From the NCBI GenBank assembly GCA_036346405.1, contig CM070548.1, positions 48,275,279 to 48,339,278 on the forward strand: DNA of 64,000 nt, in the 5' to 3' direction. The notes beneath the pieces are model-generated. The model did no database searches and was not told where the DNA came from. It saw only the letters and a list, made by a program, of their open reading frames with translations. Each line of letters starts with the position of its first letter. Position 1 is the first letter of the stretch. This DNA is from Phyllostachys edulis. Taxonomy: Eukaryota; Streptophyta; Magnoliopsida; Poales; Poaceae. Position numbers and translations under genes: made by a program. Below are positions 45,694 through 57,641 of the stretch, piece by piece.

Positions 45694-48600
45694 GATGAAC
45701 ACATTGGCAATCTCTCAGAAAATGTAAGTTTGAGGTTTGAAAATTAAAATACTCAACGTTTTCGCGCAAAGGCACAACTTGGTCTATTAGCGAGAGAAAG
45801 CAATGGAAATGACCAAGCTGGCTTCAAAATAGCATGGGCAAGTGAGATATAGCAAAAGAAAGCAAGAAAGCTTCCAATTCCAGAGAATCGACAAAAATCT
45901 CACTTAAGGTCTATATGAAAGAACAATTGTTCTATTTGACCTTAGATCATTGTGAGGCTTTAAGATTTGCAATTCAAATTCAGAAAAGGCAATAAGACCA
46001 AAAGAATGCAATATGAATGCATGAATGCTCCCTCTCACTATGATCAACATTTTTCAAGAGAGAGTTTTAAATTTTCAATTTCTCCAAATCTCTCCAAAAA
46101 ACTAACTTCTCCCTCTTACAAAACTTCTCCCCATAACCAACAAGCTCTTTATTAACATTACATTTTCGCTATATCTTCTCCCCCTTTGACAATGGATTCA
46201 TCAAGGAATCATCCCTTCCTCTCAGCCAGAGATGACAAATGCACAAGCAAGGAAGAAGCAAAAGAAAGAGCATGCATGAAGTGCAATGGGGTGGCTTCAT
46301 TTTTGTTTTGATTTTTCAATTTTTAGGTAAAAGAAGCTTTGGAGATTACTCAATTGAACAGGCTAGCATTTCTACCATTACTCAAGATACAACAAGCCTG
46401 ACAAAGCTAGCAAAATCATGTTAAGACATATATAACAAAGCTAGGCTAAAGAGCTCAAAATATCACATATTGTTGGATAAAATTAAGCAATGCTTCAAAA
46501 TTAGCAAGTTCAACAACAGGTATCCTAAAGTGATAATGGCCATGTCAGAATGTCATTGTGAGATCCAGAAGCTAGCAAAGACCATCTTAGAGACAAAAAG
46601 TTCTAAATTGAATCATTTTGCTCAAATTGTCTCAAAAGCCTAATTTTCAACTATTTTTCATTTGCAATGAATATTCAAGTTGATTAAAGGTCTATCTTAG
46701 CAAAGAAGGTCCTGGACTAGGAGCCATCCACAACCTCTTTCTAAGCTTCAACCAATTTTGACAATTCATTTTTTTGGCCATGTGCTAGATCTCAAGCCTT
46801 GCCGCGACCATCTCAAGCACAAAAAGCTTAAAAGAGTGGTCTAGGTCATCCAAAACTCCCCCTGAGTTCATGCCTAGTACAATAGCAAGCCGTCTCATAA
46901 GAAAGAATTGGTGAGATCAGTTTTTTCGCACAAAAGAGATCATTTTTCATTTTGCACAAGGGCTATTTTAGATTCTTTAATGAACTGAAAGCTCAAAGAT
47001 GTTCGATTCTAGATTCCAGAGCTAACAAAGCAATTTTGACAGGGCCAATGTCACAAAAGGATCACTAATTGTGCAACTAGCTAAAAGATCCACAAATTGC
47101 AATTTTCAGTTCAAGTTATTTCAAAAGTTCTAGCTCATTTAGCAAAGATATTGCTGCACATGTAAAAGCATGATAATTCTAGCAAGTCAAAGAACTAGAC
47201 ACAATCTTGAGCAAGAATTGAAATACCAAAGCTCAAGAGGGTAATAAGCAAAGCTTCATCAATTTAAAAGATGAGCAGTAAAGCTTATATTACAATTCAT
47301 CTTTTTGGATTTTCATATGAATGCAATAAGGTACAATGAGATGCACAAAGGACTTAAAAGCCTAAAAAGATCAAGAAGATCAAAAAGATCCGAAGAAGAT
47401 ACCACTTGAAGAAGGTATCAGAAAAGATCCACAAAAAGTTCACATGAACAAGGAAAGCTCAGATGAACAAGGAAATTTCAGAAACGAACTAACTCCCCCT
47501 CAAACCAACCCATAGGGATAAATTATCCCTAACTAGCATCTCAAGGTGGCAAATCTTGTTGGGTCTAAAAGGTTTGATGAGGAGACCTGCCAAAAGTGCC
47601 AGAAACTCCACAAGATAGCACAAAGACTTCAAACACCACACGATCTCTAGGGAAGACAACTCGAAAAGCTAGGGAGCGAAACACCAACACTAAAAATCCT
47701 ACAGGTAGCTCAAAACCTGCTAAGACTAGTGATTGGGAGACAAGCTCGACCTAGGCTGTGAGAAGAGTGCATCCTAGAAAATCATGGGATAAGAAGAGTG
47801 CCTAGAAAGGACACGTGCTAGAACAGAGCTTCCTATCTACCCTGAACACAACAAGCCCAACACTTGACACAAAGCAGATACTATGCAAGGATAGACTAGG
47901 GATACCATACACAAAAGTAAGGTATAGAAGCTCGAACCTGAGTCGCACTGCTTGGCAGTGAGATGTAGCGATGATGAAAGAAGATTCATTCCTTGAAGCT
48001 CCAGAAAGTAGTTGCACTCACTCATCATCCTCATCTCAAATTCCTTCGTCTCCAAAAAGTGATAGTCATCATTGAAAGCACAAATGAAGAAGAACCAACA
48101 ACTTAAGGTGATAACACTTGTTGGACTACATGTTCTTCTTCTCAGCTGAAAGACTACACCAAAGAGACAGAAAAAGTCTATGCCTTGGTACTGGGTTAGT
48201 GAAACATTGTCTAAAGAAACAGTACCAAGACACATGACTAGCAAGGATAGCAGTAGATGATCCAAAGCTCATTTAAGCATATAATCAACAGTTCAGGATA
48301 TGAGCATGAATATAGACAAATCAATTGCAACACATGCTATCCAAGACATGAGAAAGCTCAAACTATCCTTAATCAACAATAAGGCATAGGAGCAAGCAAA
48401 CAAGCACATAGCAAATCACACATCATATGTACAGTCAAAGATAAAGCATGCTAGTGAAAGCTATGGCAAGACTCATGCATCCACAATTAACAAAAATGCA
48501 CAATAACCATGTAAGCATAAAGCACTTTATAGAACAAATCATGAATAAAGTATGCTAACATGGATATCAAGTGAACAAGTGGATACATAAGACAAAAATC

Positions 48601-49116
48601 AACACGAGCAAGATAAATCATATACAAATAGCATAGGCTCATGAAGACAAGAGCAAGCTTATATACCCATAGAAGCAATGAACAACAGTTTAATACATGG
48701 ATACATAAGCAAGAATCAACATGAGCAAGATAATAAGGGTATAAAACAGCACAAGCTCATGATGACAAGACCAAGCTCATACACCCATGGAAATTAAGAA
48801 CAACAATATGATACATGGATACATAAGCAAGGTACTAGGAAAGGCATGATAAAAGATATCATAAGAGTAATACATGCCAATATGATACAAGTGAGCACAA
48901 AGATAAGCACAACATGCCAAGATTGAATAATCATGAAGGTAAATTGATGAAGATATAAGATAGCTCACAAAACAGGTGTAGATGCCGATCATTAAAGCAC
49001 ATGCCTCTTGGAGGCCATCATTGGGGTGGAGAACCATCAAGTGTCCCGATCAGGTGATGTAGCAAGAAAAACCGGAACCTCTTAAGTCCATGTTCTCCAA
49101 CCCGCGTTCTCAGTAC
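45694..49116 (-). repeat. Internal region of element C, almost without pol
   Basis: About 3.4 kb of A-rich (plus strand) DNA with many short repeated phrases and no long frame. One relic of Copia reverse transcriptase is visible on the minus strand at about 48,050-47,980: EFEMRMMSECNYFLELQ, which corresponds to the FEM-x-MMGEL-x-[YF]FLGLQ segment after the YVDD box. No protease, integrase or RNase H motif was found. The element therefore looks non-autonomous through large deletions. Confidence 0.6.
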
Positions 49117-49859
49117 CTACACATGAGAAAGGCAAGGTGTCCAAGTCTTGGATCCCGAAGGGTTAGAGAGCAAATACTTAGGAACCCAAATCTTGGACAC
49201 ACCACCAGCAGAGGCAGTCGAACCATTATGTGAGTTAGCATGATGCAAATGATGGTCCATGCAAGAAGATCCAATCTCATCCTTGGAGGCACGCCGCGAG
49301 TGGACAACTCGAAGAGGAAAACGAGATCCATCTCTAGGAAAGCAGCGAAGGCCTTGCTTGAAAGCATCATGATGAGAACCAACAGAAGCAACAATGGAAC
49401 TCACACATCCTCGCCGTGGGTGTGTACCTCGATGAACAGAACGAGGTCCATCTCTTGGAAAACGGCGGAAATCCTGCCTCGGGGCAGCTCGTGGACCAAA
49501 ACCAAAACTATGCAAACCATGTCCACGGTGCTGTTCGACACCACTAGAAAAGGTGTCAAAGAAGCCATCAACAAATCGAGTCTTCATACTTGGCTCTTTA
49601 GTGTGCATGTCATGAGAAAGACTATGCCCACTAGGAGACTTAGAAGCATGAGCTCGACGCAAATATTTTGCACGCCGAAAACAGAAATCCACATGATGTC
49701 CATTCTTCCCACAAAATGAGCAATGGTGTAAAGATCTCCTAGGAGACACGGTCCGAGAGGACGAAGCACCATTGTCGCTCAAAGAAGAAATCCTAGAAGA
49801 ATCAACATCATGACTCGTCCTCGTACTGGCACTAGTACCACACATGCCATGAGAAAGAC
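49117..49859 (-). pseudogene. Gag-like gene of element C, C-terminal part
   Basis: This is the continuation of the gene that begins at 61,914, separated from it by insertion of G2. It contains a second zinc knuckle (CSFCGKNGHHVDFC, codons from about 49,722; C-x2-C-x4-H-x4-C), Arg/His/Ser-rich repeats (RRFPRDGPRS and RCFPRDGSRF), and near the end KIWVPKYLLSNPSGSKTW, a phrase typical of the Copia Gag-to-protease junction in grasses. It then stops at 49,117. The TSD AAGAC shared with 60,607-60,611 joins the two parts in the same frame. The function in active relatives is RNA binding and particle assembly. Confidence 0.8.
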
Positions 49860-50600
49860 TGACGAGCATATAATAATCCTCATTTTATCTTTTATCTATA
49901 ATTCTTATTATAGGTAAATATGATGTCATATGGTCCCTGAGTATACCCCTTAATGTTATAAGGGAAGAGCCTACTGGGTGGTCGTAAGTTCTTCTACGAC
50001 CACCCCCATAGTCGTAAGTTATGCTACGATTACCCCAATAGTCGTAAGTCTTGCTACGACTACCTCATGGTCGTAAGTTCTTCTACGACTAGGTCAGCTC
50101 GACCACCTTATGATCAATTAAACCTCTGAGACAAGTGGGCCCAATTGATTAAGGATTCAAGCGATCATCATCTGTTGTTACTCTGCGAAGTAATAGCACG
50201 TAATGCTCCATTATCTACGGTATATTGTTGTTAGGCGACGTGGAGGAGTTATCGCGGTGATTACTACCAACGTCGTCAGATTACTGAGATGTGATGGGCG
50301 CCGCTTCACTGGAGAAACCGCCGCTCCTTCACGTACTATATAAAAGCGGCAATCGAGAAGGAAAGGAGATCAATCGGGCCATCGGGAATACCAGTACTAT
50401 CTGTAATAGTCTTAGTTTTTCCCCTGATTGTTTAGAATACACTCAATACCATACACACATAGGAGTAGGGTTGTTATTCTCTCTGGAGAAGGCCTGAACC
50501 TGTATAAAAATCCCCGTGTCAATCTCTCTGCGTGATTCCATTCTAGGAGACCCCCCGAACCAAACAATCTTTACGTAAGTTCGGTTTTAAAACACCGACA
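49860..50600 (+). repeat. 5' LTR of G2
   Basis: From TGACGAGC to ACACCGACA. It carries a hairpin-rich array of GTCGTAAG...CTACGAC units (49,979-50,105) upstream of a TATA box (CTATATAAAAG, about 50,336). AGACC leader words before the primer site match the other two LTRs of the family. Confidence 0.92.
50336..50346 (+). promoter_or_regulatory. LTR TATA box of G2
   Basis: CTATATAAAAG lies about 260 bases before the LTR end. Equivalent boxes occur at 27,191 (G1) and about 60,341 (3' LTR). It would set the start of genomic RNA. Confidence 0.6.
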
Positions 50601-50602
50601 GT

Positions 50603-50620
50603 TGGCGCCGACCGTGGGGA
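50603..50620 (+). promoter_or_regulatory. Primer binding site of G2
   Basis: TGGCGCCGACCGTGGGGA lies two bases after the LTR and is identical to the site of G1. Confidence 0.8.
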
Positions 50621-50674
50621 TCTTCCGGTAATCTCTTGTCAACATTCTCTCTGTTTTCCAAATCTCATGCACTC

Positions 50675-52830
50675 ATGGCGGAGAATGGAGCGAGGAGAAC
50701 CGGTTCGACTTGGCGGTCTGTGACGTCGACATGGATGCTGGTTTCGATTATGAGCCGAGTGATGACTCATCCGATGGGACTGTTGCCTCCGGTGATCTTC
50801 CCACAGATCCAAGAGACAGTGCCGCTGGTGGAGTTGAGGAGGGATCCTTATCCCCAACAAGATGCGTCAGAGAGGGATCTACCCTCTCAAAGGACAAGGG
50901 TCAATCTGACCAGGACCACACCCAAGTGGACTCACAACACAACGAGAGTTTTTCCTCGAAGTGTCCGAATACCCCTGAGGCGGTCCGACTTGGTAAGGCA
51001 AGCTCTGGAAGCCACAATTAGGGACTTCACCAAACATCTGGTGATCATCTCTCTCGAGATGACATCGAGCAGCGGGATCAAGCATACTTTTTCGCAAATT
51101 CGACCATCTCTCCTTGAGATCACATCTGTAAGCGGAGACAGTTATAACCGGACTTCCCTACGGAGGATTACTCCAAGTCACCGGATGGTGTCTCGACGAA
51201 TCCTCAAGCGGGGAGGCCTCGAGTGCAAGTGAGAATCATCAACGGGAGGTCTTCGTCCTTCCCTCGGATCAAGGTCACTCTCCTAGAGACCGAGTTGGAG
51301 ACTCTCCCAGAAGATCACACACTACACCCCCTCGTGGCAATGGCAAGGACACCACCACTGGCGGACACGACCAACACCTTCATGAACGCGAAGGAAATCC
51401 TCGACATTCTCGCACTTCATTGAGGCAGTCTCAAGAGTCCGACATGGAAGCTCTTGAAGTTGCCCGACGGAAGAAAATTGAAGCCCAGAAGAATTTGCCT
51501 AGGCGCATTCAATATCAATCAGAGGAAGCTCGAGAACTCCAGTACATCAATGACTTGCTCGAGAATCCAACTCAAGAGTAGCAAGCGCCCGAACTCGACC
51601 TCTTCGTTGAGGAGATCGCACAAAGGCTTCGGAACACGATGGCAAGGCTGGAAGCACCTCGCCGACATCACTCAGGAAGTCATAACAATACGACTTCTTC
51701 AGCTACCAGTCGATCGAACATATCACCACGGAGGAATCAACGCAACAGTAAGTCGCATCGATCTCCTACTCGGAGAAATATCTTTCGAACAATTGATGAT
51801 CAGCAAACTCCTCGGAGAGGTGATCGCTCACCATTCCGACATGAGAATCTGCAGCAGCAGATGAACTACGAGGAGTATTCCTCTCGTAGGACTGAGATCT
51901 ATCGTAGGTCTGGTCAACCTATTACTGGGTATCGTCGAGTACGACCACCTGATGATATAAACCCTTCTTTCCTGCAAAGGAGGCGTCAAGAAGTCATTAC
52001 TGGATGTCGGGCATTCTCTTTGATCTCCGAAACGTTCATTGGCCACCTCGATTTCGACCGGTGAACATGGAGAAGTTTGATGGTTCCCAAAATCCCATCG
52101 AATTCCTTCAGATCTATACCCATGTTGTCCGAAAGCAGCGGCAGGAGGAGAGCATGTGATGGCAAATTACCTTCCAAGCGTGCTCGAAGGATCGCCGATC
52201 GTGGTTATTGAACCAACCACTCGAGTCGATTTACTCTTGGCAACACCTCTGCGACCTTCTCTTGGCAAATTTCCAAGGCACTTACAATCGTCCGGAAAGG
52301 AGGATGACTTGCACCGGATGAGACGAGCGACAACGAGACCTTGCGCCAATTCATCAAGCGTTTTAGTCGGGTTAAGTAACTCAATTAGGAAGTTTCGATT
52401 CATCTGTTATCGGGGCTTTCAAGCAAGGAGTCCGCAGAGAAGGATAACGAAGACATTGCTTTGAATCCTCCTACTTGCCATTTGAACTCTTTGAGATGGT
52501 GATCGATATGCAATCGCTTCGAGGCGGTCGAGTGGAATAACACGATAGATCGAGAAGACAATACCTCTCGAGAGCCAGGCGACATTAGTAAGAAGAAAGA
52601 TAAGAAAGCAAAAAAGTCCAAGAACAAAGCGAAGGGTCAAAAACTCCAAGCCAGCGGTTCCAAGGAAGTTTTGGCCGTGAATGATAAAGAGCCACGCACC
52701 TCAAGCCGCACTCGACCGAGGCAAAGGTAAGCGCCCGATCGGAAAAATGATAAGCCTAGGTGGTGTCCTTTCCATAAAAGGAAGGACATGACCTTCAAGA
52801 ACTCTAGGGTCTTCCAACGAAAGCTTGAAG
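50675..52830 (+). pseudogene. Gag pseudogene of G2
   Basis: Homologous codon by codon to the G1 gag but broken into several frames. The N-terminal part follows the ATG at 50,675, then shifts (DLAVCDVDMDAGFDYE at about 50,712). The arginine-rich middle runs at 51,640-52,010. The conserved core lies at 52,060-52,370 (NMEKFDGSQNPIEFLQIY, then LLNQPLESIYSWQHLCDLLL). A basic tail (KKKDKKAKKSKNKAKG, about 52,590) leads to a zinc-finger relic at about 52,761 (WCPFHKRKDMTFKNSRVF), where the second His and last Cys of the family pattern are lost. Many single-base deletions relative to G1 break the frame. Confidence 0.8.
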
Positions 52831-53034
52831 ACTATTACAATGGCAAGGACCACTTCCCACTCTCGGCGGTAGGGCAAGCGAGTGGTCATAAGTCATCGGA
52901 TGACGAGGAGGAGATGCTGTTCGGGATCCGCAACGCACCGTCGAACACATATCTGAGGGGATCATCGGCATATGAATCAAAGCGACGACTCAAAGTCGCG
53001 AGCGTGAGGTAAACTCCATAGATCCTCCTCTTGT

Positions 53035-53500
53035 CAATAAATTATCGAAGTGGTGGAAGTCACCATCTCTTTCGAGAAGGGTGATCGCCGATTCCTTCGA
53101 CTCGACAGTCGATACTAATCGTGGTCGAACCCACCATCAACAATTGTCGGGTCAATCGAGTTTTGGTTGATGGTGGCGATTCGTTAAACATTTTGTTCTG
53201 AGTGCCCTGGATGACATGCAAGTACCGGGACCAAGGTAAGACCGATGCGATACTCTTTCCATGGAATCGCAGGGATCTTCGGCTAAACCAATTGGCCAAG
53301 TTTCTCTTCCTTTAACATTTGGTTCACCAAGTAATTTCAGAGACGAGAAAATCTCCTTTGATGTGGTCGATTTCGATCGACATATAACGCCATACTCGGA
53401 CGACCAACTTTGGCAAAATTCTAATGGCTACTCATTATGGATATCAATGTATTAAGATGCCAGTCCCAAAGGAGTAATCACAATCCATTGTGACAAGAAG
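53035..53500 (+). pseudogene. Aspartic protease region of G2
   Basis: The active-site segment at about 53,157-53,200 reads RVLVDGGDSLNILF; Tat elements typically have DGGSSLNIL here. After it, VSLPLTFGSPSNFRDEKISF (about 53,285) matches the second half of the domain. A stop and shifts separate these parts, so no full domain is encoded. Confidence 0.7.
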
Positions 53501-53829
53501 ATGGCGCATACTGCGATCGTCGATCCTCGAGATGGTTGGACAAATACCAACTCGAGAAGAAAGTCAGCCTTCGACTAGCAAGTCGAAGCCTAAAGCTGCA
53601 CCAAAGCCGAACGAGAAAGTCAAAGAGGTTCCTCTAGACACAGGGAGCCCTCGAAGACTGTTCGCATCGGGGATACTTCCGACCCCAAATAGGAAGGCGC
53701 CCTCATCGCCTTCCTCCGAGCTACGCAGATGTCTTTGTGTGGCAAGCATCCGACATGCCGGAGTCCCGGGGAGGTGATCGAGCGAGCTAGCTTTACGGCC
53801 TAACAAAGTACCCGTAAAACAAAAATTAC

Positions 53830-54930
53830 GGAGATTTGCCTGATCGATGAGATGCTATTAAATCGAATGGATAAGCTACTCAAAGCGGGGTTTATAGAGA
53901 GGTCAACCACCCGAGTGGTTGGCTAATCTGTAATGGTTAGAAAGTCAAGCGGCAAATGGCGTATGTGCGAGACTTTCTTGATCTTAATAAAGCTTGTCCA
54001 AAAGACGATTTTCCTTTACCTCGTGTCGATCGGTTGGTTGATTCTCTGCGCAGTTGTGAAATGTTAAGTTTTTAGATGCATATTCGGATACCACCAGATC
54101 AATATGTGTCTAGGCGATAAAGAAAAGACCGCATTTATTACACCATTTGGTATATTTTGCTATGTCAAAATGCCATTTGGTCTAAAAATACCGGCGTTTC
54201 TTTTCAGCGCTTGATGCAAGCAACTTTTTCATCTCAATTAGGCGGAATCTAGAGGCCTATGTTGATGATCTAGTTGTTAAAAGCATCAAGAGGCTTAATC
54301 ATATTACTGACCTACAAGAAACATTCGACAATCTCAGAAAACATCGCTTAAAACTCAATCCTGAGAAGTGTGTGTTCGGAATCTCTTCAGGAAAATTGCT
54401 TGGATTCCTAGTATCTATATGAGGAATCGAAGCAAATCAAAAGATCAAGACCATTCTCCAAATCGCCCTCAACCACAAGGAAAGAAGTTCAGAAACTCAC
54501 GGGGTGCATGGCGGCTTTAAGTCGTTTCATCGCACGACTGGGAGAAAAGGGACTACCTTTCTTTAAACTTCTAAGGAAACATGAAGGTTTTGAGTGGTCG
54601 AAAGAGGCGAACGCTGCCTTTGAGGATGTCAAGAGGTACCTTACGAGTGCTCCTATTTTGGTCTCTCCGAGGTCAGAAGAAACACTCTTAATTTACCTAG
54701 TACGCCACGCCATAGGCGATAGCCTTGAGATTAGTCGTAGAACGTGAAAACGTACAACGACCAGTTTACTACGTGAGTGAAGTTTTACACGGGCCTAAGG
54801 AGCGTTACCCTCAGGTCCAAAAGCTTCTATATGCCCTCCTCATGTCTTCGAGGAAACTGCGGCATTATTTTCAGGCGCACAAACTAGTCCGGTTGCGTCG
54901 AGTTTCCCTTAGGGCGATCCTCCACAATAG
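53830..54930 (+). pseudogene. Reverse transcriptase and first RNase H of G2
   Basis: Recognisable pieces in different frames: GKWRMC (about 53,950), KEKTAFITPFGIFCYVKMPF (about 54,122-54,181), and AYVDDLVVKS (about 54,255) with both catalytic Asp codons intact. The connection and first RNase H follow at 54,508-54,930 (MAALSRFIARLGEKGLPFFK, LTSAPILVSP, RPVYYVSEVLHGPKERYP). Stops occur in every part. Order and motifs are those of Ty3 pol. No functional product is possible. Confidence 0.8.
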
Positions 54931-55079
54931 GGAAGCAATGATGCGCATGGCAAAATGGTCGGTCGAACTTGGGGAGTTCGACATCCATTCGTGTCGAGCA
55001 TCGTTAAATCCGGATCTTGGCGGACTTTGTCGCCGAATGGACAAATCTGAACTCTGTTGGGATCCCGATCTGATTCCCG

Positions 55080-55553
55080 ACCGATGGGCGATGTACTTTG
55101 ACGGGTCACTTACTTTAAGTGGCTCTTGGGTCAGGTGGTCTGGTATCTCCTCTAGGAGAGACCTTAAAGTATGCCATACAATTAAACTTTCAGGCCACTA
55201 ACAACGTGGCAGAATACGAAGGTTTGCTAGTTGGCATACGAGCAGCGAAAGCACTCTCGATTCGCCGACTACTTGTGAGAGGAGACTCTCAACTAGTCAT
55301 GAATCAAGTCGGAAAAGAGTACCAATGCTCTAATCCGACAATGTCTCGGTACTTATCGGAAGTGCGTAAGCTAGAAAAGCACTTTTTAGGTTTTGAGGCA
55401 CAATTCATCCCTCGAAAGGATAATTTCCTCGCAGACCAGCTTGCTCGAATAGCTTCTTCCGATCTGAAGTACCAAAGGAGTCTTCTTAGAACAACTCCAG
55501 AAGCCGTCTCAGTCGACGAACCGAAACACCTCCTATTGAGACGACCTCTCTAG
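55080..55553 (+). pseudogene. Second (archaeal-type) RNase H of G2
   Basis: A second RNase H follows the first: YFDGSLTLSGSW (about 55,092) supplies the first catalytic Asp, NNVAEYEGLLVGIRAAKAL (about 55,200) the Glu, and VRGDSQLVMNQV (about 55,275) the next Asp, ending with FIPRKDNFLADQLARIASS. A dual RNase H is a hallmark of the plant Tat lineage. One frameshift near 55,120-55,190 separates the first motif from the rest; the following 130 codons are open. Confidence 0.85.
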
Positions 55554-55579
55554 AATACGAGGATACATGGATGACACCC

Positions 55580-56770
55580 ATCTATGCATATCTTGAAGGG
55601 TTCTATACTCGAAGGCGATCTCGAAGCGGATCGCTTATCGAAAAAGCCAAAATGTATACTTTGGTGGAAGGAGTCCTTTATAAGCGAGGTACTCAAAGGG
55701 TGCTCATGCGATGCATTCATGAGCGAGAGATTAACACTTCTTCATGACATACATGAAGGCATCTGTGGAAATCATGCTTCCTCTGAGCGCTGGTCGGTAA
55801 GGCCTTTCGACAAGGTTTTACCGCCATGACCCTTTACGATGCTAAAGAGTTGGTTAAAAGGTGTGTCGATGCGGTTTCATAGCGGCGAGATACACCAACC
55901 AGCTCAAGCATTACAAATAATACCTCTATCTTGGCCTTTTGCGACCTAGGGTCTCGATATCCTAGGACCGTTCCCCAAAGCTCTAGGAGGTTTGAGTTCC
56001 TTTGTGGCTATTGATCGTTCACAAAATGGATCGAAGCGAACTCGTGGATGGGATAACAGCGAAGCGGCAAAGCGGTTTATGATGAGATCGTAATTACTCG
56101 ATTTGGAGTACCGAGTCAAATAATTACAGATAATGGTAAGCAATTTTCGGCGCAAAATTTCGTGAATTTTATGACGAGTTGGGTACCAAGTTGTGTTATG
56201 TCATAGCCCATCCCCAAAGTAATGGGGCAATCGAGCGTGCAAGCGGCCAAATAATGAGAGGAATTAAGACTCGAGTCTTGACCCGACTCATCAAACGCTC
56301 GGGGCTTGGGTACAAAAGCTACCCTCGTATTATGGGCTGTTAAATGCGACTACCGGTCAGACTCTGGTGAAACACCATTCTTTCTTGTCTTGAGCTGAAG
56401 CCATGCTTCCTCCGGAACTAAAATACGGTCAACACACAGTGAAACTTTCACAGACTCAACCAAGAACAACTTGAGCAGATGATATTAATCTATTTGAAGA
56501 AAGGAGAAACCGGGCCCTAATTCATTCGTGGTCTATCAACAAGCCTGCGAAGATACTACGATCGAAGGTCCAACCTCATGACCTCGTTGTAGGTGACTTA
56601 GTATTGAGACTCGCCAATCCAAGTCTAATCGGAACAAACTTTCCCCAAGTGGGAAGGTCCTTACACAGTGGTCGAAGTTACTTGTCTAGGGTCGGTACGA
56701 TTGGCAATGGAAGGCGGCGAGTTCTCTTGAATTCTTGGAACATCGACCCGATTCACAAGTTTTATGTGTA
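55580..56770 (+). pseudogene. Integrase pseudogene of G2
   Basis: HHCC-finger and core relics are scattered across frames: TLVEGVLYKRGTQRVLMRCI (about 55,660), then TKWIEA after the first catalytic Asp segment (about 56,020). DEIVITRFGVPSQIITDNGK (about 56,081-56,140) holds the second Asp, and NGAIERASGQIMRGIKTR (about 56,222) the catalytic Glu. It ends at about 56,770. Stops and single-base losses are frequent, more so than in the RNase H stretch. Confidence 0.75.
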
Positions 56771-56875
56771 ACCAATCATTTGGACAATAAAGAATCGGGT
56801 TCTCTCTACCTCTATTGTCTTACTTTTGAGTAGTGCTTTCATAATCTTTCGACTATATTCTAAACACCCGTTTCC

Positions 56876-57445
56876 TTTACTTCGGTGAAAGGCGATAACA
56901 TCACCTAGTCGAAGCCTCTCCTTTTCGCATGTGGTCACGCCCACTAGAAGGAGCTTCCTAGTATTGACTCGTTACTCACTTTTGCCGCCAACACAAAGAG
57001 CTCGGGTTCTATTTAGTTGAAATATTTTTGAAAGCTTACTCCTTTCACCTTAGATTATTTCTTGAGTTCTTTTGAAAAATATTCTAAGCAAAGTGCACTT
57101 TTTAGATTTATTCACCGCCTTTGGTGCATTGATTAAATCTCAACTAAGTCGGAGGAAGAAACACATCTAGTCGAAGTCTCTCCTCTCGCTGACGTGGTCA
57201 CGCCCACTAGAAGGAACTTCCTAGCATCTTTCGAGTTTCCTACTCTTGCTATCGGGGCGAGACTTATCGAGTCCTCCAAAGAAGGGCGAATGAATTTTTG
57301 AAGTTCTCTGGATGTTTGTTTAACTCAAGTTGTTGTTCTCGACTTAAATAATCTAGTCGAGATGGTAACATCACCTAGTCGAAGACTTTCCTCTCAAGAC
57401 GTGGTCACGCCCACTAGAAGGAACTTCCTAGTGTCGATTCGTTTC
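56876..57445. repeat. Three dispersed-tandem copies of a 3'-region repeat in G2
   Basis: GTGGTCACGCCCACTAGAAG begins at 56,931, 57,194 and 57,401. Each copy is preceded by CTAGTCGAAG and a pyrimidine stretch and followed by A[A/G]CTTCCTAG. Spacings are 263 and 207 bases. It lies between pol and the antisense ORF. Function unknown. Confidence 0.8.
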
Positions 57446-57641
57446 CACTTTTTTGACCAGTGCATGACGGTTGTGATAAAAAACAACAAGTTAAACAAAC
57501 CTCTCTGTTTTCAGAAACCCTTTTTAACACTATTTATTTAGTTCGTCTAAACAAACTAAGCAAATAGTCGGGGGCTAGGATAAAGTTATTAATTTGACTT
57601 CAATTCTTAGTCTTTCATTTCGTTAATTATCTTTTGAGTTA

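Noticed and set aside
45694..49116. Several hydrophobic minus-strand frames that look like membrane proteins.
   Set aside because: They come from T-rich minus-strand sequence of the decayed Copia interior; the only meaningful motif is the RT scrap near 48.0 kb.
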